Part shown: positions 12,318 through 20,892 of the stretch, one piece after another | Position numbering within the stretch: the first letter of the stretch is position 1 | How the letters are laid out: each line of letters begins with the position of its first letter | DNA from: Polynucleobacter sp. MG-27-Goln-C1 | GTDB taxonomy: Bacteria; Pseudomonadota; Gammaproteobacteria; Burkholderiales; Burkholderiaceae | DNA: 64,000 nt | Assembly: GCF_018881905.1 (NCBI RefSeq) | Contig: NZ_JACVPM010000002.1 | Span: forward strand, 248,001-312,000 | Direction: 5' to 3' | Program-made: the position numbers and the translations under genes | Notes under the pieces: model-generated | Databases searched by the model: none | Seen by the model: only the letters and a program-made list of their open reading frames with translations | Told to the model about the DNA's origin: nothing

Positions 12318-13988
12318 TTAGTCTTTAGCGTAGATATCTACGTCTTTAGTTTCTTTAACAAACAGTACGCCGATTACCAATGTCATCGCAGCGATGATGA
12401 TTGGGTACCAGAGACCGTAGTAAATGTTACCGTTTTGCGCTACCAAGGCGAAGGAGATCGTTGGCAACAAGCCACCGAACCAACCGTTACCGATATGGTA
12501 TGGCAAGGACATAGAGGTGTAACGAATGCGAGTTGGGAACATCTCAACTAACATCGCAGCGATTGGGCCATAAACCATGGTTACCAAGAGCACCAAAATT
12601 ACCAAGATACCAAGAACTGCAGGGTAGTTGATCGCAGCAGGATCAGCCTTTGCAGGATAGCCAGCAGCATTCAATGCATCGCGAATTGCTTTCTTGAACT
12701 CTGCATCTTTTGCTTTCGCATCAGCTGGAGCCATACCTTTAGCGGAGTAGCCTTGAATCTCTGTATCGCCAATCTTCACAACAGCAGTACCACCAGCTGG
12801 GCCAGCGATTGTTGAGTAGCTCGCAGAGTTAGAAGCCATCACCTGCTTTGCAATATCGCAAGAGCTAGTGAACTTTGCAGTACCCGTTGGATTGAACTGG
12901 AATGTACATTCATTCACATCAGCAGTAATAGTTGCTGGTGCAGTTGCCATTGCCTTTTCCAATGCTGGGTTAGCAAAGTGGGTTAAGCCGTTAAACAAGG
13001 AAACTGGCGTATTAGGGATGTACAAAATGATGGCAAACAAGAGGCCAGCCATGATGATTACCTTACGACCAATTCTGTCAGATAGGCTACCGAATATTAC
13101 GAAGAATGGTGTACCGATTACCAAAGAAGCAGCAATCAACAAGTTCGCAGCCTTAGGATCTACTTTCAACACTTGGGTGAGGTAGAACAAAGCATAGAAC
13201 TGACCTGTGTACCAAACCACCGCTTGACCTGCAACCAGACCAAACAATGCCAAGATAACAATCTTCAAGTTCTTCCATTGACCGAATGACTCTGTCAAAG
13301 GAGCTTTAGACAATTTGCCTTCTTCTTTCATCTTCTTGAAAGCTGGTGACTCATTCATGGACAAACGAATCCATACAGAGATCGCCAACAATGCGATAGA
13401 AGCGATGAAAGGAATACGCCAACCCCAAACGTCAAAGTCTGCGCCTGTGAATTCACGTGTGAACAAAATCACGAGCAAGGACAAGAACAAGCCAAGAGTA
13501 GCTGTTGTCTGAATCCATGATGTGTACGCACCACGCTTACCATTTGGAGCATGCTCAGCAACGTAAGTTGCAGCACCGCCGTACTCACCGCCCAATGCCA
13601 AACCTTGAAGCATGCGCAATGCGATCAAGATCACAGGAGCAGCAACACCGATAGTGGCGTAGTTAGGAAGAATACCCACGATGAATGTAGCACCACCCAT
13701 CAACAGAATCGTCACCAAGAAGGTGTATTTACGACCAATCAAATCACCTAAGCGACCGAATACCAAAGCGCCGAATGGGCGAACGATAAAACCGGCAGCA
13801 AAAGCTAGTAAAGCGAAAATGAAGGCAGAGCCAGCATCTAAGCCTGAGAAGAATTGCTTGGCAATAACGGCAGCCAATGAACCGTAAAGATAAAAGTCGT
13901 ACCACTCAAAAACCGTACCTAAAGATGAAGCAAAAATAACTTTGCGTTCTTCAGCGGTCATTGGGGCTGCTTTAGTTGATGTTGACAT
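12318..13988 (-). CDS. MFS transporter, metabolite:H+ symporter (MHS) type, with large extra loop
   Basis: A 556-aa inner-membrane symporter of the MHS branch (as ProP, ShiA, KgtP), shown by SSLGTVFEWYDFYLYG, RPFGALVFGRLGDLIGRK, LALGGEYGGAATYVAEHAP and a second GSLSDRIGRK. These usually have about 430 residues; here a hydrophilic insert of about 125 residues (approximately 335-460), with two Cys and Ala/Lys-rich helices, separates late transmembrane helices and should lie in the periplasm. The substrate cannot be read from sequence; an organic acid is likely. The start at 13988 has TTAGGAG upstream. Confidence 0.85.
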   Translation of the reverse strand: MSTSTKAAPMTAEERKVIFASSLGTVFEWYDFYLYGSLAAVIAKQFFSGLDAGSAFIFALLAFAAGFIVRPFGALVFGRLGDLIGRKYTFLVTILLMGGATFIVGILPNYATIGVAAPVILIALRMLQGLALGGEYGGAATYVAEHAPNGKRGAYTSWIQTTATLGLFLSLLVILFTREFTGADFDVWGWRIPFIASIALLAISVWIRLSMNESPAFKKMKEEGKLSKAPLTESFGQWKNLKIVILALFGLVAGQAVVWYTGQFYALFYLTQVLKVDPKAANLLIAASLVIGTPFFVIFGSLSDRIGRKVIIMAGLLFAIILYIPNTPVSLFNGLTHFANPALEKAMATAPATITADVNECTFQFNPTGTAKFTSSCDIAKQVMASNSASYSTIAGPAGGTAVVKIGDTEIQGYSAKGMAPADAKAKDAEFKKAIRDALNAAGYPAKADPAAINYPAVLGILVILVLLVTMVYGPIAAMLVEMFPTRIRYTSMSLPYHIGNGWFGGLLPTISFALVAQNGNIYYGLWYPIIIAAMTLVIGVLFVKETKDVDIYAKD

Positions 13989-14295
13989 CAGTAGCTCCTA
14001 ACTATTTTTATTGAAATAAAAAACAACGGGTCGATTATGCTTTGAAAAAAATCAAAGAAATCCACTAGTTAGGGTAATTCCCCATCAAATCGGCTCGGGG
14101 TTTTCCCGAGAATTTAGCAATTAGATGGGGTCTAAACAACAATTTGAAGTGAATGGCTCCAAATACACGGATCGAGCAATGCGCCCAATTAAAGTGCACA
14201 CTCTATCTATATAGCCTACAAAATTCGCTCTAATAGAGACTAAATACAAACAATAAAAAACTTTTTCAATAAAGTACTTCAATGGAGAAATCAGC
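13989..14295. other. 307-bp divergent regulatory region
   Basis: It lies between the MFS and gamma-glutamyltransferase genes and holds no gene. A hairpin CTCGGG-gtttt-CCCGAG (14094-14110) lies in the likely leader of the MFS gene. The right part is AT-rich and should hold the promoter of the gamma-glutamyltransferase gene, which has a GGAG site. Confidence 0.5.
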
Positions 14296-15894
14296 ATGCA
14301 GCAAAAATGGGGTATTCGGGGCATGGCAGTGGCGCCCCACTCTTTGGCGTCCGAATCTGCGTTAGCAGTTTTAAGAGAGGGTGGAAATGCCCTAGAAGCC
14401 ATGATCGCTGCAGCAGCAACGATTGCGGTTGTATATCCCCACATGAACTCTATTGGTGGCGACTCTTTCTGGGTAATTCACTCGCCTGGCAAGGCTATGG
14501 GTGGAATTGACGCCTGTGGTGCAGCGGCTGGCCTAGCAACCAAGCAGTGGTGCGCTGAGCGCGGAATTACAAAGGCTATCCCCTTCCGAGGCGCTGTTGC
14601 AGCTAATACCGTAGCCGGCACCATCTCTGGCTGGGGAGCAGCACAGCAACTTTCAAAACAAGGTTTGGGTGGAAAACTCCCCTTATCCCGTTTGCTAGCC
14701 GATGCGATTCACTATGCTGAAGCTGGTGTGCCCGTCACATTCAGCCAATCCAGCCTCACCGCTAAAAAACGGGGTGAGCTGCAAGATATCCCAGGATTTG
14801 CCGAAACATTCTTAGTGAACGGCAAGTCGCCCGAAGTAGGCAGCATCTTTAAACAAGAGCGTCTTGCAAAAACCCTGCGCCAAATTTCTCGCAAAGGGAC
14901 TGAAGATTACTATCGTGGTGATTTAGCTGAGCTCATTGCTAAAGAACTCACTGAAATTGGTAGCCCACTCAGACTGGGCGATCTTCACCGTCATCAAGCC
15001 AAACTCATTGACCCGCTTGAGCTGAAACACAGCATGGGTAATGTATACAACATGACACCACCAACCCAAGGTGTAGTGTCATTAATGATCATCGGAATCT
15101 TGGATCAACTTAATCTAAAACGCTTCAAAGTGGATAGCGCTGAATATGTTCACCACTGTGTTGAAGCTACCAAGCAAGCCTTCATGGTCAGAGATAAATA
15201 TGTCACTGATCCTGCTTACATGACCAAGCATGCACAATCTTTCTTATCCCCTGCTTTCTTAAAGAAGCTAGCAAAAAATATTGATCCTGAAAAAGCTTTG
15301 CCCTGGGGTCAGGGTAAAGGCCCAGCCGATACTATTTGGATGGGTGTAGTTGATGGCAATGGAAATTGCGTTTCGTTCATTCAAAGTATTTATCACGAGT
15401 TTGGTGCTGGTATCGTGCTGCCTAAGTCTGGGGTGAACTGGCAAAACCGCGGCTGCAGCTTCTCGCTTGATCCAAAAACGCTCAATCACCTTGAGCCCTA
15501 TCGCAAACCATTCCATACATTAAATCCTGCAATGGCTTTATTTAAGGATGGCCGGTCTATGGTGTACGGCACGATGGGTGGCGATGGCCAACCCCAAACA
15601 CAATGCGCAGTCTTTACTCGAACAGCAACATATGGGCTTGATCCACAAGATGCCATCAGTCGACCACGCTGGCTCTTAGGAAGAACTTGGGGACAAACTA
15701 GCGACAGCTTAAAGTTAGAGTCGCGCTTTAGTCCATGGGTGGCAAAAGAACTTCATGCCTTGGGTCATGAAATTGAGATGCTCGATGCCTTTGATGAAAC
15801 CGTTGGACACGCAGGCTGCATTATTCGCGATCCATCCGGCACACTGCATGGTGGCTGGGATCCGCGTAGTGATGGTGCCGTTAGCGCGTTTTAG
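14296..15894 (+). CDS. Gamma-glutamyltransferase family Ntn-hydrolase
   Basis: A 532-aa member of the gamma-glutamyltranspeptidase family, which cleaves or transfers gamma-glutamyl or related amide groups after autocatalytic cleavage. The family pattern is clear: MAVAPHSLASESALAVLREGGNALEA near the start, NSIGGDSFW, and the self-cleavage site PAD-T346-IWMGVVD giving a small subunit starting at Thr346, then GTMGGDGQPQ. There is no signal peptide, unlike periplasmic Ggt, so a cytoplasmic role (for example oxamate or glutathione-related amide hydrolysis) is likely. The last bases overlap the convergent TRIC gene by 14 bp. Confidence 0.85.
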   Translation: MQQKWGIRGMAVAPHSLASESALAVLREGGNALEAMIAAAATIAVVYPHMNSIGGDSFWVIHSPGKAMGGIDACGAAAGLATKQWCAERGITKAIPFRGAVAANTVAGTISGWGAAQQLSKQGLGGKLPLSRLLADAIHYAEAGVPVTFSQSSLTAKKRGELQDIPGFAETFLVNGKSPEVGSIFKQERLAKTLRQISRKGTEDYYRGDLAELIAKELTEIGSPLRLGDLHRHQAKLIDPLELKHSMGNVYNMTPPTQGVVSLMIIGILDQLNLKRFKVDSAEYVHHCVEATKQAFMVRDKYVTDPAYMTKHAQSFLSPAFLKKLAKNIDPEKALPWGQGKGPADTIWMGVVDGNGNCVSFIQSIYHEFGAGIVLPKSGVNWQNRGCSFSLDPKTLNHLEPYRKPFHTLNPAMALFKDGRSMVYGTMGGDGQPQTQCAVFTRTATYGLDPQDAISRPRWLLGRTWGQTSDSLKLESRFSPWVAKELHALGHEIEMLDAFDETVGHAGCIIRDPSGTLHGGWDPRSDGAVSAF

Positions 15895-16510
15895 TAATAA
15901 ACAATTTGGGTACGCGCAGGTCCCAGTAAATGGCAGCTGCGCGTAATCCAAAAATAGCGAGCATACAAATTACAGATCCCTCTAGCGTGTACGTGGGAAG
16001 GAAATTTAAAATCAGAATATAGATACAGCAACCTAAGGTAACGGGTATTGCATACAGTTCATGCGACATCAGCAAAGTTTTTCTACCAGCCAAGATATCG
16101 CGAAGCAGGCCGCCACCAATTGCAGTGACTACACCCAAAATTACTGGCGCAACTGGCAAGCCAAATCCGAGATTCCAAGCCTTATCAGCCCCCTGAATTC
16201 CAAACAAGGCAGCACCCAGGCCATCGATGTAGAGCATCCAACGATAAATCTGTGGCTGCGTAAAAAAAGATTCCGCTACGAAAGTAATAATGCAGGCGGC
16301 CAATGCGACCCAAATATAAATTTGTGCAATGGACCAAAATGCTGGCACATCCAAAATGATGTCGCGCAGAGTCCCACCGCCAATAGCGGTAATCACGCCC
16401 AGAACCAGCACGCCAAAAAGATCCACACCCCGATCAGCAATAGCTAGAACACCTGTTACCGCAAATGCGATGGTGGCAATAATGCCAATCCAGAAATTAA
16501 TTTGATCCAT
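15881..16510 (-). CDS. Trimeric intracellular cation (TRIC)/UPF0126 family channel
   Basis: A 209-aa inner-membrane protein with seven predicted helices built as two repeats, each with the family motif: GVITAIGGGTLRDIIL and GVVTAIGGGLLRDILA. Prokaryotic members (YadS, YicG) resemble TRIC channels and conduct cations; some behave as glycine transporters. The final helix is followed by LRVPKLFITKTR. It stands alone, convergent with the gamma-glutamyltransferase gene and divergent from the maiA-like gene. Confidence 0.85.
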   Translation of the reverse strand: MDQINFWIGIIATIAFAVTGVLAIADRGVDLFGVLVLGVITAIGGGTLRDIILDVPAFWSIAQIYIWVALAACIITFVAESFFTQPQIYRWMLYIDGLGAALFGIQGADKAWNLGFGLPVAPVILGVVTAIGGGLLRDILAGRKTLLMSHELYAIPVTLGCCIYILILNFLPTYTLEGSVICMLAIFGLRAAAIYWDLRVPKLFITKTR

Positions 16511-16591
16511 AGCATCTAGTCTAAATCACCCACACCAGCCAATCAATGAAGTCCTCAATATACTGAGGGCAATGCCATAAAGGAATCCCTC

Positions 16592-17272
16592 ATGAAAACT
16601 CAGCTCTATAGTTTTTGGCGCAGCTCAGCAGCCTTTCGGGTGCGTATTGCCCTTAACTTAAAAGGGCTTGATTATGAAGTGATTCCAGTCAATATTGTTA
16701 AAAGCGGAGGCGTCCACACTGCTGGCGAATACGCTAATAAAAATCCCAATCGCTTAGTGCCACTCTATACCGACGGCACTCACAATATTCACCAATCTCT
16801 TGCCATCATTGAATATCTCGAAGAGATTCATGCAAGCCCGCCGCTACTTCCGCGGTCTCCAATCGATCGAGCATGGGTGCGCGCAGTAGCGATGGATATC
16901 GCGATTGATGTTCACCCAATTGGCAATGTACGAGTGTTGCGCTACTTAATCAGACAATTAGGTCTCGGTATGGAGGCGAAAGATAACTGGAATCAACACT
17001 GGATGACCCTAGGCTTAACCAGCTTAGAAAAACAATTGAGCTCGGACTCCAGAGTGGGTCGCTTTGCTTATGGTGATCAACCCGGCTTGATTGATATTTG
17101 CTTGGTGCCACAAATTTTTAATGGGCTTAGCGCAAAGCTCGATATGAAAGCCTATCCAACACTGATGAAGATATTTAATGAGTGCATGAAACTACCCGCA
17201 TTTATTGGCGCTTCTTGGGAAAAGCAAATCGATGCAGAGGGATCAAACCCCCCTGCTCCACCACAAGAATAA
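16592..17272 (+). CDS. maiA: Maleylacetoacetate isomerase (zeta-class GST)
   Basis: A 226-aa glutathione S-transferase of zeta class, which isomerises maleylacetoacetate (or maleylpyruvate) to the fumaryl form in aromatic catabolism. The diagnostic SSAAFRVRIALNLKGLDYE at residues 11-29 carries the glutathione-binding serine motif; NPNRLVPLY and QSLAIIEYLEE complete the thioredoxin-like domain, and DIAIDVHPIGNVRVLRYL is the zeta-class helix. No fumarylacetoacetase or homogentisate gene is next to it, so the pathway is not shown here. It overlaps the AEC gene by 30 bp tail to tail. Confidence 0.85.
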   Translation: MKTQLYSFWRSSAAFRVRIALNLKGLDYEVIPVNIVKSGGVHTAGEYANKNPNRLVPLYTDGTHNIHQSLAIIEYLEEIHASPPLLPRSPIDRAWVRAVAMDIAIDVHPIGNVRVLRYLIRQLGLGMEAKDNWNQHWMTLGLTSLEKQLSSDSRVGRFAYGDQPGLIDICLVPQIFNGLSAKLDMKAYPTLMKIFNECMKLPAFIGASWEKQIDAEGSNPPAPPQE

Positions 17273-18172
17273 AGACAGTGTTAACAAAGAACCAATTGTG
17301 GTTAAAAGCACCACTCGAGAAATCATTCGGCCATCTGCGTTGTAGTACTGGGCCAACATAAATGGGCCGGTACCAGTAGGAAGTGCAGCTAGCATCACGA
17401 CGGCGCTTAACCACAACGCGGGTAAATCCAAGATTGGTCCTGCTATCAACCATGCAACCAGCGGCTGAAGAATCAATTTTGCAAAACTAACACCCCACGC
17501 CTCTTGCGGGGCTGACTTTTCCTTTTGCATCAAAAAAAGTCCGATAGAAACCAACGCACAAGGAGTTGCAGCTGCAGCCAGGAAAGAAATAACTTGCTCT
17601 AATGGGTCATACAAAACCAGGTCCGTAGATGACCATAGCAAACCCGCTACAGGCGCAAGCAATAATGGATTAGTGCACAGCGACTTGAGCACGTTCCAAA
17701 CAATTTCATGGGATTTTTTGTGAGACTGTATGCCAGTCTCAATTAGGACGGTCGCTATGGCGAACATCACAAATACAATAAAAGTAGAAATGATTGCTGG
17801 CGCCAAACCATCCTGACCGAGCGCTAGAACACAGAGTGGAATACCCATATATCCCGTGTTGGAGTAAGACGCACTCAAACCTGAAAAACTTGCAGCCACT
17901 AAATCTCGATTGCGCACCCAACTAACTATTAAGACCAGAATGAATACCGTCAAGCAACTCAGAAAAAAAGCAGTGATGAACCCTGGCTGCCAGAGCGTTT
18001 GCCAACTACTACTAGAGGCAAAATGAAATAACTGGGCAGGTAAGGCGAGCCACACTACAAAGCGATTTAGTTCAATAGATGCGCTTTGCCCTAATTTGCC
18101 TGTTCTCCCACAAATAAAGCCAATCAGAATGAGGGCAAATACCGGAAAGACAACATTAAAGACGTAGAACAA
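17243..18172 (-). CDS. AEC family transporter (auxin efflux carrier/malonate type)
   Basis: A 309-aa membrane protein with about ten helices in two five-helix halves. The family marks are the beginning VVFPVFALILIGFICGR, NTGYMGIPLCVLALGQDG with the conserved Asn-Pro-like helix break, and LPTGTGPFMLAQYY near the end. AEC transporters move malonate, auxin-like or other small carboxylates; substrate is unknown. It lies 20 bp downstream of the carbonic anhydrase gene in the same direction and may share its transcript. Confidence 0.85.
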   Translation of the reverse strand: MFYVFNVVFPVFALILIGFICGRTGKLGQSASIELNRFVVWLALPAQLFHFASSSSWQTLWQPGFITAFFLSCLTVFILVLIVSWVRNRDLVAASFSGLSASYSNTGYMGIPLCVLALGQDGLAPAIISTFIVFVMFAIATVLIETGIQSHKKSHEIVWNVLKSLCTNPLLLAPVAGLLWSSTDLVLYDPLEQVISFLAAAATPCALVSIGLFLMQKEKSAPQEAWGVSFAKLILQPLVAWLIAGPILDLPALWLSAVVMLAALPTGTGPFMLAQYYNADGRMISRVVLLTTIGSLLTLSLFLWWSRGV

Positions 18173-18192
18173 TTTAGGCGTGCTTTTTTAAA

Positions 18193-18717
18193 TTAAGCAA
18201 TTTTCTTCAGAGTTTGCTGGTAGCGCTGTGCGTTTTTGACATAACGACCAGCAATGTCTTCAATGCCAGCAATCTGCTCTGGGGTTAGCGTCTTCACTGC
18301 CTTGGCAGGAGAACCCAAAATCATTGAACCATCCGGAAATTCTTTACCCTCGGTAACTAATGCGCCAGCACCCACTAAACAGTTTTTACCAATTTTGGCG
18401 CCGTTCAAAATCACAGCCCCAATACCAATTAAGCTGCCATCGCCAATGTGGCAACCATGCAGCATTACTTGGTGACCAACGGTGACATTCTTGCCAATGA
18501 TGAGGGGGTAGCCAGGGTCAGTATGCAAAATTGAAGCATCTTGCACATTGCTGCCCTCGCCAATTTGAATCAAATCGTTATCGCCGCGGATAACTACCTT
18601 GGGCCACACACTCGCATTTTTATGTAGTTCGACATTACCGATAACTTCTGCGCTCTCGGCGACCCAAGCCCCCTCGTCTAAGCGGGGAGCATTTCCATCT
18701 AGTTCAAATATAGCCAT
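18193..18717 (-). CDS. Gamma-class carbonic anhydrase family protein
   Basis: A 174-aa left-handed beta-helix protein with hexapeptide repeats. The metal-site histidines are in ILHTD (about 66), [15 protein letters not shown] (about 83 and 88), as in gamma-carbonic anhydrases (CamH/YrdA type). Such proteins trimerise and bind Zn or Fe; many show weak or no CO2 hydration activity, so activity is not certain. The ending [25 protein letters not shown] is the usual carboxy-terminal helix. It is upstream of the AEC transporter. Confidence 0.88.
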   Translation of the reverse strand: MAIFELDGNAPRLDEGAWVAESAEVIGNVELHKNASVWPKVVIRGDNDLIQIGEGSNVQDASILHTDPGYPLIIGKNVTVGHQVMLHGCHIGDGSLIGIGAVILNGAKIGKNCLVGAGALVTEGKEFPDGSMILGSPAKAVKTLTPEQIAGIEDIAGRYVKNAQRYQQTLKKIA

Positions 18718-18752
18718 GACACATTATAGGTAATGGCTATATTTAATAAAGC

Positions 18753-19955
18753 CTACCAGTTAGGCTCACGATCAGGAGTCGAAGATATCCGGTGAATACT
18801 CAAATCAGCACCCTCAAACTCTTCTTCTTGTGACATCCGGATGCCTAAAACAGCCTTGAGCAATCCATAGACCACAAATCCACTTACAAGCGCTATAGCA
18901 ACTCCTAAGCCGCTTCCAATTAACTGACCCAAGAAAGTCACACCACCAATACCGCCGAGCGCTTTGGCACCAAAGATGCCTGCAGCCAGTCCACCCCATA
19001 AACCGCATAGACCATGAAGAGGCCAGACGCCCAATACATCATCAATCTTCCAGCGGTTTTGCACTAAGGTAAACATATACACAAAGAGTGCACCGGCAAT
19101 TAAGCCAACCACTAGGGCGCCCATCGGATGCATCAAATCTGACCCTGCGCAAACTGCAACCAAGCCGGCTAAAGGGCCGTTATAGGTAAAGCCCGGATCG
19201 TTGCGACCAATAACCCATGCAGCCAGCGTGCCGCCAACCATTGCCATCAAGGAATTCATTGCTACTAAGCCGCTGACCTTATCAATAGTCTGCGCACTCA
19301 TGACGTTAAATCCAAACCAACCTACCGCCAAAATCCAAGCGCCTAATGCCAGGAATGGAATGCTTGATGGTGGATGTGCCGCAACATTGCCATCTTTGGT
19401 ATAGCGACCACGACGTGCACCCAAAAGAATGACTGCTGGCAATGCGATCCAACCACCAACCGCGTGCACTACAACCGATCCCGCGAAGTCATGAAACTCT
19501 TCACCAGTAAGTGACTTGATCCATGCTTGGATGCCGTAATGCTGATTCCAGGCAATACCCTCAAAGAAGGGGTAGATGAAACCAACCAGAATAAAAGTGG
19601 CAATTAATTGAGGATTGAACTTCGCGCGCTCGGCAATACCGCCAGAGATGATTGCTGGAATAGCAGCAGCGAAGGTCAGCAAGAAAAAGAATTTAACTAG
19701 TTCATAGCCATTTTTCTCGGCCAATAATTCTGCGCCAGAGAAAAAGTCTACGCCGTAGGCAATGCTGTAACCAATAAAGAAATAAGCAATGGTCGATACT
19801 GCAAAATCAACCAAGATTTTGACCAAAGCATTAACTTGATTCTTTTTGCGAACGGTCCCAAGCTCCAAAAATGCAAACCCAGCGTGCATAGCCAGAACCA
19901 TAATGGCGCCGAGCAAAATAAATAAGACATCGCTGCCTGACTTCAAAGTTTCCAT
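18753..19955 (-). CDS. amt: Ammonium transporter
   Basis: A 400-aa Amt/Rh channel with eleven predicted helices. The pore pair is visible: H in SVVVHAVGGW (about 166) and H in PLHGLCGLWGGL (about 314), plus the Phe-gate region IAWNQHY and AGLVAVCAGSDLMHPMGA. It imports ammonium across the inner membrane. The carboxy tail (GADLSIHRISSTPDREPNW) is where PII protein docks in relatives, but no glnK lies next to it. A TGCACT-N5-AGTGCA element upstream suggests control by NtrC. Confidence 0.92.
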   Translation of the reverse strand: METLKSGSDVLFILLGAIMVLAMHAGFAFLELGTVRKKNQVNALVKILVDFAVSTIAYFFIGYSIAYGVDFFSGAELLAEKNGYELVKFFFLLTFAAAIPAIISGGIAERAKFNPQLIATFILVGFIYPFFEGIAWNQHYGIQAWIKSLTGEEFHDFAGSVVVHAVGGWIALPAVILLGARRGRYTKDGNVAAHPPSSIPFLALGAWILAVGWFGFNVMSAQTIDKVSGLVAMNSLMAMVGGTLAAWVIGRNDPGFTYNGPLAGLVAVCAGSDLMHPMGALVVGLIAGALFVYMFTLVQNRWKIDDVLGVWPLHGLCGLWGGLAAGIFGAKALGGIGGVTFLGQLIGSGLGVAIALVSGFVVYGLLKAVLGIRMSQEEEFEGADLSIHRISSTPDREPNW

Positions 19956-20018
19956 TGAAATACCCCTTTATGTTTTTGCAGCATTATGGGGAATATAAGG
20001 ACCGAATTTGGGGATCAA

Positions 20019-20035
20019 TGCACTCATTTAGTGCA
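20019..20035. promoter_or_regulatory. NtrC-like box TGCACT-CATTT-AGTGCA
   Basis: A perfect inverted repeat fitting the NtrC consensus TGCACY-N5-RGTGCA, 64 bp before the ammonium transporter start and 58 bp before the divergent 20093 gene. I could not find a convincing sigma-54 -24/-12 element between it and the transporter, so the mechanism is open. Confidence 0.5.
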
Positions 20036-20092
20036 ATTTAATGCCCTAAATATGGTTTATTATCAAAATTACATACACCCAAGGGAGAACCC

Positions 20093-20455
20093 ATGAAAAA
20101 AGTTTTAGTTCTATTGGCCGCTTTAGGCGCATTTTCTGGCTTAGTACAGGCTCAAGAAAAAGTTCAAGTATTGAGCACACAAGAGCTCGTGAACGTTTGT
20201 AAATTGCCAGCTAGCCCGGAATCCCGCAGCTTTTGTGTAGGCTACACAACGGCCATTTACGACACCTATTTAGCTACACGTCATCCACAGCGCGCTAAGC
20301 CCTATATTTGCGTTAAACAACCAGCTCCGTCACGTGATGAAGTTATTGGCGACTTTGTAAAGTTTGGTCAATCCAATCAGCAAACTGCTGATAAACCAGC
20401 GGCAGGTGTTTTCTTGGGCTTCTTGGCAGCACGCTTTCCTTGCGCCAGAAAATAA
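20093..20455 (+). CDS. Exported Rap1a/Tai-like protein
   Basis: A 120-aa periplasmic protein with signal peptide MKKVLVLLAALGAFSGLVQAQ and a mature domain holding four Cys (VCKLP, SFCVGY, YICVK, FPCAR). The pattern LVNVCK...SFCVGYTTAIYDTYLATR...ICVK...DEVIGDFVKFG...AAGVFLGFLAARFPC resembles the Rap1a/Tai4 domain, known from type VI amidase immunity proteins. No effector gene is next to it, so it is more likely a housekeeping member of the fold. The start follows AAGGGAGAA. It is divergent from amt. Confidence 0.75.
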   Translation: MKKVLVLLAALGAFSGLVQAQEKVQVLSTQELVNVCKLPASPESRSFCVGYTTAIYDTYLATRHPQRAKPYICVKQPAPSRDEVIGDFVKFGQSNQQTADKPAAGVFLGFLAARFPCARK

Positions 20456-20505
20456 TTCAAAACATTTAGCTTAATCAATATTTAAAGACACAAGGAACAG
20501 TTGAT

Positions 20506-20793
20506 ATGAAAAAAATTATCGCTATTACTGCTGCAACTCTAGCAATCGCAGGTTGCTCAAACATGAGTAATACGGAGCAACGCACTTTATCTGGCGCCGG
20601 TATCGGTGCAGCAGCCGGTGCAGTTGGCACAGCTATTTTCCATGGCAACCCAATCTGGGGTGCAGTTGGTGGCGCAGCAGTTGGTGCAGCATCTGGTTAT
20701 GTATACGATGCCTACAAAAAAGAACAGGCTTCTGAGTACAACTCTGGTTACAACGCTGGAAAAAATAATCAGCCTGCTAAAGCTCCTCAGTAA
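20506..20793 (+). CDS. Glycine-zipper lipoprotein
   Basis: A 95-aa outer-membrane lipoprotein: signal peptide with lipobox AIAG-C17 and then a glycine-zipper stretch (GAGIGAAAGAVGTAIFHGNPIWGAVGGAAVGAASGYVYD) like YMGG/SlyB-type proteins, which stack in membranes. The tail YKKEQASEYNSGYNAGKNNQPAKAPQ is polar. It lies 50 bp after the Rap1a-like gene with its own Shine-Dalgarno (AAGGAAC), possibly one operon, and ends before a strong terminator. Its role is structural or stress-related by analogy. Confidence 0.8.
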   Translation: MKKIIAITAATLAIAGCSNMSNTEQRTLSGAGIGAAAGAVGTAIFHGNPIWGAVGGAAVGAASGYVYDAYKKEQASEYNSGYNAGKNNQPAKAPQ

Positions 20794-20840
20794 TTCTAGG
20801 CAGCTCTAAAGACTAGATTAACTCTAGCAGTAGCAAAATA

Positions 20841-20875
20841 AAAAACCCGACTTGCGTAATGCAAGTCGGGTTTTT
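20841..20875. terminator. Bidirectional terminator between the lipoprotein gene and htpG
   Basis: AAAAACCCGACTTGC, 5-nt loop, GCAAGTCGGGTTTTT: a 15-bp perfect stem with T-runs on both strands, between convergent genes. Confidence 0.9.
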
Positions 20876-20892
20876 CTTTAGGCTCTTGAGAA

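Noticed and set aside
14121-14444. 107-aa minus-strand frame before the gamma-glutamyltransferase gene
   Set aside because: It overlaps the well-supported amino terminus of that gene and has no family resemblance.
20093-20455. Type VI secretion immunity gene
   Set aside because: The Rap1a/Tai-like fold is present but there is no amidase effector or T6SS gene nearby.
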